A stretch of DNA of 41,655 bases from Gemmatimonadales bacterium (GCA_009841005.1 VXMR01000006.1:1-41655); one strand, 5' to 3'; positions 15,928 through 24,615 are shown, numbered from the stretch's first letter. Numbers and translations are program-made. Notes: generated by a model not told the origin, from the letters alone.

Positions 15928-18900
15928 TCAGCGGGACGTCACGCCCGGGAGCCCCTCGGGCTCGTCGTCCCACCACCAGAGCGGGGCCAGCGGCCGCTGC
16001 CGAGGATGGATCTCGTCCAGCGTATCCGCGTCGTACAGGCGCCCGTTCAGCATCACCTGCTCGATCGCGTTCGTGTTGCGCAGGTCGTCGAGCGGGTTCG
16101 CGGTCAGGATCACGAGGTCGGCGAGCTTGCCCGCCTCGATCGTGCCGAGGTCCCGGTCGAGCCCGATCGCTTCGGCGCCGAAGATCGTCGCCGTGCGCAG
16201 CGCGTCGTGCGCGTCCATGTCGTCGGCGGCCATCGCCCACAGCTCCCAGTGGTAGCCGAGTCCCTGCAGCTGGCCGTGGCTCCCCACGCCCGCCTTGCCC
16301 CCCGCGTCGACGAGGTTCCTGACGAACTCCCCGTGTCGCACGAACACGTGCTGGTCCTCGCGGAACCACTGCGCCCGGCGCAGCGTGCGCGAGTCCACCT
16401 CGTCGTGCGGGACGAAGCGGCGGAGCTTCGGATCGTCGTGCGGGTTCTCGCGCGAATAGAAGTAGTTCTCCGCCCACGGGCCCCCGTACGACACGAGCAG
16501 CGTCGGCGTGTAGACCCGGCCGGTCTCTGCAAAGAGCCGCACGTAGTCGTCGTACACCGGGAAGATGGGGATGGAGTGTTCGAGCCCCGGATAGCCGTCG
16601 ATCGTCTCGGTGAGGTTCTGCCGGAGGTTGAGCGACCCCTCCGTCGTCGGCATGAGCCCGAGTTCGCGCGCCGCCATGATGATGTGCTGCCGCCCCTTCC
16701 GCGCCGCGGCCACGTACATCTTGATCGTCTTCGTATCGAAGTAGTCCGCGTACCGGGAGAGGACGTTCATCGCCTCCTCCTCGGTGTCGATCCCGTCCTG
16801 CCAGAAGACGCCCGGCCCCGTGGAGTAGACGCGCGGTCCGAGAATGCTCCCGGCCCGGACCATGTCCGCGTAGGAGAGGACCTCCGTGTTCCCCGTCTGC
16901 GGGTCCCGGGTAGTCGTCACTCCGTACGCGAGGTTGGCGAGGTACGGCCATACATCCGTGCGGTGGAGCTGGTCGCGTGCCCGAAGGTGCGCGTGCGTGT
17001 CCACGAAGCCGGGGACGACCGTCCGTCCGCTGATGTCGAAGACGACGGCACCTTCCGGAACCGCGACCGAACCGCTCGCGCCCACGGCTTCGATCCGGTT
17101 GTCGCGGATCACGATATCCGCCTCCTCGATGACCTCGTCGCCGTTCATCGTGATCGCGCGCCCGCCGCGGAGCACCGCGACACCCGTCGGAATATCGCGC
17201 GGCGCCTCGATGAGGATCCGGTGTTCCGCCGCCCGGTAGCCGTCGTCCTCCGCTTCCTCTTCGGTCTCCTCTCCTTCCTCCTCCGCAGCCTCCGCTCCGA
17301 CCTCTTCATCCGTCTCCTCGTCGGCCTCTTCCTCGGCTTCGGCCGCCTCCACGCTGTCTTCGTACGCCCGCGCCGCATCGAGGTCATAGGAGAAGTGGGC
17401 GTTGCCGAGGGAGAAGTGCACCGTGCGGCCGTCGCCGCTCCAGGTGGGAAACTCGCCGCCGATCTCGGTGACGCGGCGTGCGGGGAAGGAGGCGTTGTCC
17501 GGGTTCGAGACGTTGATCGTCGGAATCACGCCGGCTCGCGGCACCGTCACGGTGTAGATCTCACGCTGGATCTCCGCGAGCGCCTGGTCGCCGCGCGGCG
17601 CCATCTCGATGGTCGAAGGGGACAGGCCCTGCGTCGAGCCCTGGGGCGTGGGCCCGCGCACCTTCACATGCTCCTTCTCGTCCGTCCCATCCCATCGAAT
17701 CGAGACCAGGGCGTCGGGGAAACGGAAGAGGTGGATGCGGTCTTTCTCCTCCACGAAGTGGGGATTCGCCCGTCCGTCGGTGGGCGCGATGAGCGTCGCC
17801 GGCCCGCCGCCGGAGCCGTCCGGGTTGGCGGACACCCACACGATCTCGGTGCCCGGCGCGCCTCCTTCACCCTGCGTCTCGTAGGCCCGCACGAGGCCGC
17901 GCACCGCCACGATTCGGTCGCCGGGGCCCCAGGCGGGGGCGAAGTACGTCGCCGCGTCGCGCGTGAGCCGCACCGGCGCCGCGCCGCCGTCCGCGCGCGC
18001 CTTGTAGAGGTGCCCCTCGGTCCCGTCCCACGTCGAGTAGGCGATCCATTCGCCGTCCGGCGACCAGGTCGCGAAGTGCTCCGACATGTCCGCGTCCGTG
18101 AGCCGTTCGGCGCCTGAGCCGTCGGCGCCCGACACCCAGAGGCGGTCGAGCGCAGTGAAGGCGAGCCGGTCGCCGGAGGGGGATGGCGCCGCATCGCGGA
18201 TCTGGCGCACGGTGAAGGTCGGCGTGTCCTCGATCGGATAGTCGAAGTCAACCCTCGGTCCCAGCGTGAGGTCGAACCGGACGCGGAAGGGGATCTCCTC
18301 CGCGTTGCCGCCTTCGACCGGGAGCTTCCAGATCTTCCCGCCGTAAGAGGCGAGGAGGTGCCGGGAGTCCGGCGTGAACGACATGCCGGGGAGTGCGTCC
18401 AGCGTGGCCCGCGACTCCTGGTCGTCGTGCTGGACGGGATAGGCGAGCCAGCGCTCGTCGCCGCTCTCGAGGTCCCGGATCATGAGCCCCGTGTGTGCGT
18501 CGTGGCGGGTCCCGAACACGAGCCAGCGGCCGTCGGGCGAGAGCACCGGCCGGATCGCCGAGCCGTATCGCGAGGAGCGGGTGTATCGTTCGCCCGACTC
18601 GCGGTCGTACGCCTCGAGCTGGTACTGCGGAAACTGCGCGTTGTAGGTCCAGTCTCCGGTCCGCCGCGCGTACCAGATGTAGCGGCCGTCGGAGGAGACT
18701 GCGGCCCCGAGCATCTTCAGGTTGTCCGGTTCCGAGACGAGCTGGATGCCGCTCCCGCCGTCCACGTGGAACAGCTTGAGCTTCGGCAGCCCGCCCCCGC
18801 GGAAGCCGCCCATCGACGCGACGATGTAATCCCCGCCCGGAAGCCACTCGGGAGACTCGGCGCGGTTGGCGGAGCCCTTCGAGATCTGCGTCGTGTCGGA

Positions 18901-19308
18901 GCCGTCGAGGGAGCGGATCCAGATGTTCTGCCCGCCGTCATGGTCGGACGTGTAGGCGATCCGCGTGCCGTCGGGAGAGAAGCGGGGCTGCGCGTCGAAG
19001 GCCATGCCCGACGTGAGTTGCGTCGCATCCCCGCCGTCGATCGGGATCGTGAAGAGATCGCCGAGGTAGTCGAAGACGATCGTCTCGCCGTCCGGGCTCA
19101 CGTCGAGAGAGATCCAGCTCCCCTCGGTCATGTCGATGGCGACGGTGCGGTCGACCGGCAGCGGCAGATCCTCGTTCTCCGGCTCCCCGTCTCCGTTCGA
19201 ACCTTCCTGCGCAGTCGCCGCGCCCGCGGTCACGAAAAGGAGTGCAAGCGAAAGGGTGTACGGGGCGACCGCGGGCATCGCGCGGTTCACGAACGAAGAT
19301 TGTTTCAT
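15928..19308 (-). CDS. Periplasmic amidohydrolase with N-terminal TolB/WD40-type propeller
   Basis: The 1126-residue protein has a Sec signal (LALLFVTAGAATAQ) and then repeats of the TolB/DPP-IV propeller type, such as DVSPDGETIVFDYLGDLFTI, FSPDGTRIAYTSDHDG and WSPDGEWIAYSTWDG. An acidic Glu/Asp linker follows (about residues 640-690, EEEADEETDEE). The C-terminal 430 residues form an amidohydrolase: VFDISGRTVVPGFVDTHAHL with metal ligands H772 and H774, then LEHSIPIF, GVGSHGQLQGLGYHWE and the closing GTIEAGKLADLVIL. Such fusions are common in Gemmatimonadota and Bacteroidota and probably hydrolyse peptides or other amides in the periplasm (family knowledge; substrate unknown). AGGAG lies 7 bases before ATG 19308. 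The start is 100 bases from the divergent FMN reductase gene. Confidence 0.93.
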   Translation of the reverse strand: MKQSSFVNRAMPAVAPYTLSLALLFVTAGAATAQEGSNGDGEPENEDLPLPVDRTVAIDMTEGSWISLDVSPDGETIVFDYLGDLFTIPIDGGDATQLTSGMAFDAQPRFSPDGTRIAYTSDHDGGQNIWIRSLDGSDTTQISKGSANRAESPEWLPGGDYIVASMGGFRGGGLPKLKLFHVDGGSGIQLVSEPDNLKMLGAAVSSDGRYIWYARRTGDWTYNAQFPQYQLEAYDRESGERYTRSSRYGSAIRPVLSPDGRWLVFGTRHDAHTGLMIRDLESGDERWLAYPVQHDDQESRATLDALPGMSFTPDSRHLLASYGGKIWKLPVEGGNAEEIPFRVRFDLTLGPRVDFDYPIEDTPTFTVRQIRDAAPSPSGDRLAFTALDRLWVSGADGSGAERLTDADMSEHFATWSPDGEWIAYSTWDGTEGHLYKARADGGAAPVRLTRDAATYFAPAWGPGDRIVAVRGLVRAYETQGEGGAPGTEIVWVSANPDGSGGGPATLIAPTDGRANPHFVEEKDRIHLFRFPDALVSIRWDGTDEKEHVKVRGPTPQGSTQGLSPSTIEMAPRGDQALAEIQREIYTVTVPRAGVIPTINVSNPDNASFPARRVTEIGGEFPTWSGDGRTVHFSLGNAHFSYDLDAARAYEDSVEAAEAEEEADEETDEEVGAEAAEEEGEETEEEAEDDGYRAAEHRILIEAPRDIPTGVAVLRGGRAITMNGDEVIEEADIVIRDNRIEAVGASGSVAVPEGAVVFDISGRTVVPGFVDTHAHLRARDQLHRTDVWPYLANLAYGVTTTRDPQTGNTEVLSYADMVRAGSILGPRVYSTGPGVFWQDGIDTEEEAMNVLSRYADYFDTKTIKMYVAAARKGRQHIIMAARELGLMPTTEGSLNLRQNLTETIDGYPGLEHSIPIFPVYDDYVRLFAETGRVYTPTLLVSYGGPWAENYFYSRENPHDDPKLRRFVPHDEVDSRTLRRAQWFREDQHVFVRHGEFVRNLVDAGGKAGVGSHGQLQGLGYHWELWAMAADDMDAHDALRTATIFGAEAIGLDRDLGTIEAGKLADLVILTANPLDDLRNTNAIEQVMLNGRLYDADTLDEIHPRQRPLAPLWWWDDEPEGLPGVTSR

Positions 19309-19331
19309 CGGACGGCTCCTCGAAGTGTGAT

Positions 19332-19369
19332 GTTCCCGCGGGAACGTCGCTGCGCCCGGGGAACGTCGC
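19332..19369. promoter_or_regulatory. Palindrome and direct repeats between divergent genes, candidate operator
   Basis: A perfect 14-base palindrome GTTCCCGCGGGAAC (19332-19345) overlaps the first copy of an 11-base direct repeat GGGAACGTCGC (19340-19350 and 19359-19369). The copies are 19 bases apart, close to two helical turns. They lie in the 100-base space between the start codons of the TolB-amidohydrolase and the FMN reductase, where a shared regulator could bind. No regulator gene is adjacent. Confidence 0.45.
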
Positions 19370-19408
19370 AATTTGCGCGGGGTCCCCGCGTGGCGCACTC
19401 TCCGGCCC

Positions 19409-19999
19409 ATGACACACGGAACAGACTCAGCGTCGGATTCGGGTCCGGCGCCGCTCTCCCTGCTTGCCATGGCGGGCAGTTGCCGCCGGCGGTCGTTCAA
19501 TCGGGCCCTTCTGCGGGCCGCCATGTCGCGGGTGCCGGAAGGCGTCGAAGTCCGGGATTTCGATCCGTCACGGCTACCGTTCTATGACGGGGACGTGGAG
19601 GCCGCGGGCGATCCCGGCGAGGTTGCGGAATTCAAGGCCGCGATTCACGCGGCGGACCTGGTGCTGCTCGTGACGCCGGAGTACAACGGAGGGCTGCCGG
19701 CCGTGCTCAAGAACGCCGTCGACTGGGGGTCGCGGCCCCCGCGTCCGCAGGCGTGGGACGGGAAGCCCGTCGCCATCATGGGGGCGACGCCGGGCCGCCT
19801 GGGGACGGCGCTGGCTCAGCGCTCCCTGCGCGAGTCGCTCGCGGGGCTGAACGCCCACGTGATGCCGCAGCCGCGGGTTCTGCTCTCGGGAGCGAGCGCC
19901 GTGTTCGACGATGATCTCGAACTGGCGGATGAAGCGACCGGGAAGCATCTCGACAGATTCATGTCCGCCGCCGCAGAATGGGCACGTCGGTTCCAGTAG
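19409..19999 (+). CDS. NADPH-dependent FMN reductase (flavodoxin-like)
   Basis: The product (196 residues from ATG 19409) has the signature of this family. The phosphate-binding loop LLAMAGSCRRRSFNRALLRA is the G-S-x-R-x-x-S motif, and VLLVTPEYNGGLPAVLKNAVDW is the PEYN-x(5)-LKNAIDW motif that contacts FMN; GATPGRLGTALAQRSLRE follows. Members reduce FMN, quinones, chromate or azo compounds in the cytoplasm with NADPH. No Shine-Dalgarno sequence precedes the chosen ATG, and a GTG/ATG further in would remove the Ser/Asp-rich start. The dUTPase gene begins 26 bases downstream, making a likely operon. Confidence 0.92.
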   Translation: MTHGTDSASDSGPAPLSLLAMAGSCRRRSFNRALLRAAMSRVPEGVEVRDFDPSRLPFYDGDVEAAGDPGEVAEFKAAIHAADLVLLVTPEYNGGLPAVLKNAVDWGSRPPRPQAWDGKPVAIMGATPGRLGTALAQRSLRESLAGLNAHVMPQPRVLLSGASAVFDDDLELADEATGKHLDRFMSAAAEWARRFQ

Positions 20000-20025
20000 A
20001 TCTTCAGGAAGACGGGAGAGGGTAC

Positions 20026-20556
20026 GTGTCCGACGCCAACGGCGCCCGCGTCATCTTCGAGAAGCTGGCGGAGGATGTTCGCGTCCCGGAGCGAGCGACG
20101 GAGCAGTCGGCCGGTTACGACATCCGGGCGCATCTCACGTGCGGGCCGGTCCGGGTCCACCGGGGGGCCACCCGCGAGACCCTCTCCGTGACCGCGACCT
20201 CCACGGGGAAGGGTGCCCCTTCGATCGCCCTCGAACCCGGCGACCGGGCGCTCGTGCCCACGGGCTTCCGCGCCCGTCTGCCCGACGGCTACGAAGCGCA
20301 GATCCGCATGCGGTCGTCGCTCGCCTGGAAGCGCGGGCTCACGGTGCCCAACGCGCCCGGCACGGTGGACGCGGACTATCCGGACGAGTGGTTCGTCCTC
20401 GTTCTCAACTCGGCGCCGCACCCCATACGGATCGAACACGGCGAACGGATCGCCCAGGTCGTCCTTCACCGGTACCGGGTCGCGCGCTGGGAGGAGGGGC
20501 CGGTCGCGATCTCGACGGACCGCGCCGGCGGGCTCGGCAGCACCGGCAAACGCTAA
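20026..20556 (+). CDS. dut: dUTP diphosphatase (trimeric dUTPase fold)
   Basis: All five trimeric dUTPase motifs are present in order: AGYDIRA (1), RSSLAWKRGL (2), NAPGTVDADYPDEW with the catalytic Asp (3), GERIAQVVLHRY (4) and the flexible P-loop-like RAGGLGSTGK at the C-terminus (5). The enzyme splits dUTP to dUMP and pyrophosphate, keeping uracil out of DNA and feeding dTMP synthesis. A longer loop than usual separates motifs 1 and 2 (TCGPVRVHRGATRETL). GTG 20026, with GAGAGG just upstream, is preferred over ATG 19978, which would overlap the reductase gene. Length is 176 residues. Confidence 0.93.
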   Translation: MSDANGARVIFEKLAEDVRVPERATEQSAGYDIRAHLTCGPVRVHRGATRETLSVTATSTGKGAPSIALEPGDRALVPTGFRARLPDGYEAQIRMRSSLAWKRGLTVPNAPGTVDADYPDEWFVLVLNSAPHPIRIEHGERIAQVVLHRYRVARWEEGPVAISTDRAGGLGSTGKR

Positions 20557-20568
20557 GGAGAAGACGCG

Positions 20569-20664
20569 ATGTCCGAACTGCAGGAATGGCTCCTCGCCAT
20601 CCCCGTCCTGATCACGCTGCTCGTCATCTTTCTCGTCGAAGTCACCGGCTCGTCCAGGCGCTGA
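20569..20664 (+). CDS. 31-residue single-span membrane peptide downstream of dut
   Basis: A 31-codon frame starts at ATG 20569, 12 bases after the dut stop, with AAGGAG 8 bases before it. The product begins MSELQEWLL, has one membrane segment (AIPVLITLLVIFLV) and ends GSSRR before TGA. The good ribosome site, operon position and hydrophobic helix flanked by charged ends favour a real small membrane protein. No family can be named; comparison of the downstream region in relatives would decide. Confidence 0.5.
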   Translation: MSELQEWLLAIPVLITLLVIFLVEVTGSSRR

Positions 20665-20706
20665 CGGGCCCCGAACCGGCGCTGACGCGAGATTCGCCGC
20701 GGGCTG

Positions 20707-21354
20707 CTAGCGGAACGGCTCGGGGCGGGGGCGCTCGAACGGTTCCGTTTCCTCCATGCGGTCGACCTCGATCGTGTCCGCGTGCGGGCAGGCGACCGAA
20801 CGCGACGCGGGCCCCTCGACGACGAGGTAGTCCCCGGCCGCGGCATCTCCGACATCGCCGGCCAGCGTATAGAAGTACCCGTCCCGGTCCTCGAACGTCA
20901 CGCAACCGTTCTCCTGCCCCGCGATCGTGCCGGTGCGCTGAATCCGGCCCGCCTCATCCGTCACGTGGAACGGGTCGGAGAGCCCCGTGGGCGCGAAGTT
21001 CCCGTTGAAGATGATGAAGACGACCGCCCGGTCCCACGTCGCGGTCTCCGGCACGCTCACCGTGGCCCCGATCTCGCCGAACTCGCCCTGATCGCCGGTC
21101 CCGAGTTCCTCGAAGCCTGTGCCGATGGCTCCCAGGCCGACGACGACCCTCGCCTGGAGCGGGATGTTCTCGGTGTAGAGGCTGACCTCGGTGCCCGGCG
21201 GCCCGATGCGCGGCTCCATCGTCTGGATCTGGCGCAGCGAGTCGGGCGTGGCGGGGTTGGGGTGTGCCTGGGCGAACCCGGTGTCGGCGGCTAACAGCAG
21301 CAGCGGCAGCGTGGCGAAGCCTGGCAGGAAGCGTCGTTTCGGGCATCGGTTCAT
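20707..21354 (-). CDS. Exported beta-rich protein of unknown function
   Basis: The 215-residue protein starts MNRCPKRRFLPGFATLPLLL and is cleaved near DTGFAQA. The mature part has an IPT/TIG-like opening (IQTMEPRIGPPGTEVSLYTE) with the typical P-x-x-G-P-P-G-T-E, then VVFIIFNGNFAPTGLSDPF. The C-terminal half has a short motif CVTFEDRDGYFYTLAGDVG and a strand GDYLVVEGPASRSVACPH, suggesting a small beta barrel or carbohydrate/ligand-binding fold; it ends in a Glu/Pro-rich tail. Start 21354 has GGGAGG about 6 bases upstream. It is convergent with the dut operon, with 42 bases to the small membrane peptide. The function is unknown. Confidence 0.8.
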   Translation of the reverse strand: MNRCPKRRFLPGFATLPLLLLAADTGFAQAHPNPATPDSLRQIQTMEPRIGPPGTEVSLYTENIPLQARVVVGLGAIGTGFEELGTGDQGEFGEIGATVSVPETATWDRAVVFIIFNGNFAPTGLSDPFHVTDEAGRIQRTGTIAGQENGCVTFEDRDGYFYTLAGDVGDAAAGDYLVVEGPASRSVACPHADTIEVDRMEETEPFERPRPEPFR

Positions 21355-21477
21355 GGCGGCCTCCCGGCGAAATCCGTTACCCATGCTGCGTCGGTGGCGC
21401 TGCCGTCCGCAAGACGAAACGTCCGGGCGCCCGGGCGAAGCCGGCGCATCCGGCTGCCCCCCGCGCCGCCGAGGCAT

Positions 21478-21483
21478 TAGCTT
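21478..21483 (+). promoter_or_regulatory. Possible -10 hexamer for tRNA-Leu
   Basis: TAGCTT (inside TTAGCTT) lies 18 bases before the tRNA 5' end, which places a start site roughly 12 bases upstream of it. The same TTAGCTT occurs in the probable TonB receptor promoter. There is no clear -35 element. Confidence 0.3.
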
Positions 21484-21501
21484 CCGGGCCCCGCCGAACG
21501 C

Positions 21502-21586
21502 GCCGGGGTGGCGGAATTGGCAGACGCATCGGACTTAAAATCCGAAGGGGTCCATCCCCGTGTGGGTTCGAGCCCCACCCCCGGCA
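21502..21586 (+). tRNA. tRNA-Leu(UAA)
   Basis: The 85-base sequence folds as a class II tRNA. The acceptor stem pairs GCCGGGG with CCCCGGC, followed by A73. The D arm is GCG...CGC with GGCAGA in the loop. The anticodon arm TCGGA-CTTAAAA-TCCGA gives anticodon UAA. A long variable arm (GGGGTCCATCCCC) and the T arm GTGGG-TTCGAGC-CCCAC complete it. The 3' CCA is not encoded, since TGTGG follows the discriminator base. No further tRNA is adjacent. Confidence 0.97.
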
Positions 21587-21602
21587 TGTGGCTTCGATGG
21601 TC

Positions 21603-21640
21603 GAAGGGGGTGCGGAGGGTCAAACCCCCGCACCCCCTTC
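21603..21640 (+). terminator. Strong GC-rich hairpin after tRNA-Leu
   Basis: GAAGGGGGTGCGG (21603-21615) pairs perfectly with CCGCACCCCCTTC (21628-21640), with an inner GGG/CCC pair around TCAAA. No T-run follows, so it is an atypical terminator. It sits between tRNA-Leu (plus) and the end of the TonB receptor gene (minus) and could stop transcripts from either side. Confidence 0.6.
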
Positions 21641-21684
21641 CTTCGCAACCGAACCGCGGCCTCCTGCCAGGGAGGTGCGGACTG

Positions 21685-24615
21685 TTAGAAGGGGTTGAAG
21701 TCCCAGCGCATCCGAGCGAGCACAACGCGGCCGATCGCCGGCGCCCCCAGCATGCTCTGGTACGCCTTGTCGAAGACGTTCGACACGTCCACCTGGAACC
21801 AGAGGTCTTCGTACCCCGGGATGCGGAAGCCGAAATTCGCGTCCAGCGTGGTGATCGCGGCGAGATCGCCCACCCACGGTCCCGAGTTGAACGGAAAGCC
21901 GTTCTGCGCCCGGAATCGCAGGCCCCCGTTGACCCCCGAATCGTCGTTCCGGTACGTGAGCGACGCCGCCCCGCGGACGGTCGGCGTGTTCAGCGACACC
22001 TCGCTCAGGAGTTCGCCCGCGGTCTCGAAGGTGTTCCGGTCGATGAACGAGAGGGAAGTCGCCATCTCCAGCTGATCGCTCAGGAGGAAACCGGCCCCCA
22101 GTTCGCCCCCCATCACGTCGAACCCGCCGGCATCCTGGTACCCGAGCGCCAGCGCCGAGGCGGTGCCTCCGACGCTCGTCGGAGTCACCGTCCCCAGCGG
22201 AATCTGCGCCGCCTGATCCGCTATGAACGCCGCCGTCCCCAGCGCCTCCGCCTCGGTCGCGAACGCCACTCCGACGAGCTGGCGGAACACTCCCGACAGA
22301 TACGTCCCCAGTTGCGGGCCGTTGAGGAAGACGTGCGGCGAGAGAAGCCGGAGGGGCGCGATATAGCTGTCGTAGCGGGTGAACCAGGCGTTGGCCCCGA
22401 CGGAGACGTTGTCCCCGAACACTCCCTTGTACCCGAACTCCTCCTTGATGCGCCCGGTCGCCCCCAGCGCATAGTTTGGGTTGTTGTGCGCGTGTTCTCC
22501 GGCTCCGCTGTTGGGGGGCGCCCCCCCCGCGGGGGGCGGCCCGCCCCCTCCCGCCACCTCCGTATCGAGCAGCAGCGCCAGCACACCCACCTGGTCCGCC
22601 GACGGGACGGGGATCAGGGGCACCAGCGGCGCAGCCTGAGGGAGGAGGGCGCCGATCAGATCCACGGCCGTAGCCCACAACTGCGCCGTGGTCGTCGGCA
22701 GGAACTCGCGAGGACTTCCGCCCCGAAGCGCGCTGAAGGGCGACATGTGCATGGGGATCCCGTTCTCCCGCATGTACGAGTAACCGTTGCCGCCGGAACC
22801 GGTGGCGCGCAGGTCGTAGAAGAACGGCGTGCCCGTGATGGGGATCGTTCCGCCCGAGATGTCCAGGAACTGGTTCGTGGACGTGGGCGTCGAGAACGCC
22901 CGGTTGAAGGTCAGCCGGAACGAGTTCGAGGCGTCCGGCTTGAACACGAGCGCGGCGCGCGGCGAGAAGACGGGATCCGCGAGGCTGCTGTTGTAGTCGT
23001 ACCTGAAGGCGCCGGTGAGGTCGAACTTCGGGCTCAACGCCCATTCCCACTGGACGTAGCCTCCGATTTCCGTCGTCTGGTCGTCGTTCTCGAACTGTCC
23101 GTTGATCGTCCCCTTGCTGTCCGGGTTCGTCCCGAGGTAGTCGACGCCGTAGACGAGGCGGTGCGCCGATCCGATACGCGACTGGTACTGCAACTGCCCC
23201 ACCAGAAGCGATGAGTTGTCGAAGAGCGGGCGCCCGTTACGGAGGAGGAAGGTCTCGTCGTTCGTGTTGTAGTTGTAGAAGAGTTGCGCGAACAGGTCCC
23301 TGTGCCGGAGGCGGGCCTGCCCGTAGGTGACGCCCCAGTTGGTGACGTTGGACGCGCCCAGCCCGGTGAGTTCCGTCGCCTGCGCGGCCACGTTCCGTCC
23401 GGCAGCCAGTACGAGCGACGTGCCCGGCGACGGCTCGAAGTCCATGCGTGCGTCCACGCCCCAGTTCCGGTGCCCGTCGTCGCGCCCCATCGCCGCATTG
23501 CGGGCGGACTGGGCCAGCACGCCCTGATCCGCCGGATTCGTGAGGTCGAGCCCCGAAGTGAACGGCCCGCAGGCCGGGGAGGTGGGGTTGAACCCGGCCC
23601 CGATGCAGGCCTGCCCGGCGCCCGCGACCTGCGCCTCGACGAGATCGGTGAAGGCGTACTCGGTCGCGTCGAAATACTGCCCGGAAATCTTGAACCCGAA
23701 CTTGTCGCTCGGAGCCACCGCGATGCGCCCGTCGAACTGGAACAGCCCCGCGTCTCCGCCCTGAATGGGACCGCTGCCGATCCCGCCATCGTCCCCCTGC
23801 TGACGGAGGCCGCCACCGACCGAGAACGTCGCCCCGGGCGAGCGGATCGGCGACTTCGTCATGTAGTGGACGACGCCGCCGGCCGCGTTCGGTCCGTAGA
23901 GGGCCGATCCCGGGCCCAGGACGGTCTCCACCCGCTCCATGTCGAGTTCGGACGTCGGGTTCAGGTAGAAGATGTTCACGCGGAGCGACGGCACGCGCGC
24001 GATCCGGTTGTCCGTCATGAACAGCGTGCGGCCGGAGAAGATGTTGTTGAAGCCGCGCAGCACCGCCGTGCGGCCGCGGATCCCGGTGCGGCCCACGTTC
24101 ACCCCGGGTTGGTGTTCCACGTGTTCCACGGGAGACGTGACCTGCCGTTCCTCGAGGTCGCGCGTTGATACGACTTCCACGGCGGCGGGCGCATCGAGCG
24201 CCTTCTCGAAAGTACGGGACGTGGTCACCGTAAGCGGGTTGATCTCGTAGGCCCGCTCCTCCATGGTCGCCGATACCGTCGTCGTCTGTCCCGACGTCAC
24301 GGACTGCGATTCCATGACGACGGTCGTCCAACCCGGCGAGACGAACCGAACCGAATAGGCACCGGCGGCAATGCCGTCGAGGACGTACGTACCGCCCGGG
24401 CCGGTCGTCGTCCGCGCCGCTACCGCATCCTGGGCGTTCGTAGCCTCGACCAGCACAGCCGCCAGGGGTGCGCCCGTGGCGGCATCGGTGACCGAGCCCG
24501 CGATTCGCCCCTGGGCCCAGGCGGCGCCGGGCAGAGCCCCGAGCGCAATGACTGCCGCCAGAAGAAAGGTTCCACTGCTAGCATTACGACCGAACCGAAC
24601 TCCGAATCCCGTCAT
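21685..24615 (-). CDS. TonB-dependent outer-membrane receptor with N-terminal carboxypeptidase-regulatory-like domain
   Basis: The 976-residue protein has a Sec signal (FLLAAVIALGALPGAAWAQG) and then a carboxypeptidase-regulatory-like domain (GRIAGSVTDAATGAPLAAVL). The plug follows: VEHVEHQPGVNVGRTGIRGR and VETVLGPGSALYGPNAAGGV are typical. A 22-stranded barrel is expected for the rest, ending in the outer-membrane signature LARMRWDFNPF with a terminal Phe. An unusual Gly/Pro-rich extracellular loop (GGGGPPPAGGAPPNSG) is encoded by long C/G runs near 22513-22556. Such receptors import siderophores, vitamin B12, glycans or peptides; the ligand cannot be inferred. The ATG at 24615 has GGGAGG 8 bases upstream. 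The serine hydrolase gene lies 122 bases upstream on the same strand. Confidence 0.95.
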   Translation of the reverse strand: MTGFGVRFGRNASSGTFLLAAVIALGALPGAAWAQGRIAGSVTDAATGAPLAAVLVEATNAQDAVAARTTTGPGGTYVLDGIAAGAYSVRFVSPGWTTVVMESQSVTSGQTTTVSATMEERAYEINPLTVTTSRTFEKALDAPAAVEVVSTRDLEERQVTSPVEHVEHQPGVNVGRTGIRGRTAVLRGFNNIFSGRTLFMTDNRIARVPSLRVNIFYLNPTSELDMERVETVLGPGSALYGPNAAGGVVHYMTKSPIRSPGATFSVGGGLRQQGDDGGIGSGPIQGGDAGLFQFDGRIAVAPSDKFGFKISGQYFDATEYAFTDLVEAQVAGAGQACIGAGFNPTSPACGPFTSGLDLTNPADQGVLAQSARNAAMGRDDGHRNWGVDARMDFEPSPGTSLVLAAGRNVAAQATELTGLGASNVTNWGVTYGQARLRHRDLFAQLFYNYNTNDETFLLRNGRPLFDNSSLLVGQLQYQSRIGSAHRLVYGVDYLGTNPDSKGTINGQFENDDQTTEIGGYVQWEWALSPKFDLTGAFRYDYNSSLADPVFSPRAALVFKPDASNSFRLTFNRAFSTPTSTNQFLDISGGTIPITGTPFFYDLRATGSGGNGYSYMRENGIPMHMSPFSALRGGSPREFLPTTTAQLWATAVDLIGALLPQAAPLVPLIPVPSADQVGVLALLLDTEVAGGGGPPPAGGAPPNSGAGEHAHNNPNYALGATGRIKEEFGYKGVFGDNVSVGANAWFTRYDSYIAPLRLLSPHVFLNGPQLGTYLSGVFRQLVGVAFATEAEALGTAAFIADQAAQIPLGTVTPTSVGGTASALALGYQDAGGFDVMGGELGAGFLLSDQLEMATSLSFIDRNTFETAGELLSEVSLNTPTVRGAASLTYRNDDSGVNGGLRFRAQNGFPFNSGPWVGDLAAITTLDANFGFRIPGYEDLWFQVDVSNVFDKAYQSMLGAPAIGRVVLARMRWDFNPF
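22513..22536 (+). repeat. C/G homopolymer runs and palindromes inside the TonB receptor gene
   Basis: The stretch consists of G6, C-G, C8, G-C and G6. It includes the perfect 14-base palindrome GGGGGGCGCCCCCC (22513-22526). It lies within a coding loop, so one-base slippage in the C8 run would break the frame. Confidence 0.8.

Noticed and set aside
17259-17352. Purine/pyrimidine-biased repeat resembling a microsatellite or CRISPR-like pattern
   Set aside because: It is the codon-level result of a Glu/Asp-rich linker in the amidohydrolase, with no regular repeat-spacer structure.
16006-18117. 703-codon plus-strand frame opposite the TolB-amidohydrolase
   Set aside because: Antisense to a firmly identified gene, low-complexity Arg/Val/His composition and no recognisable family.
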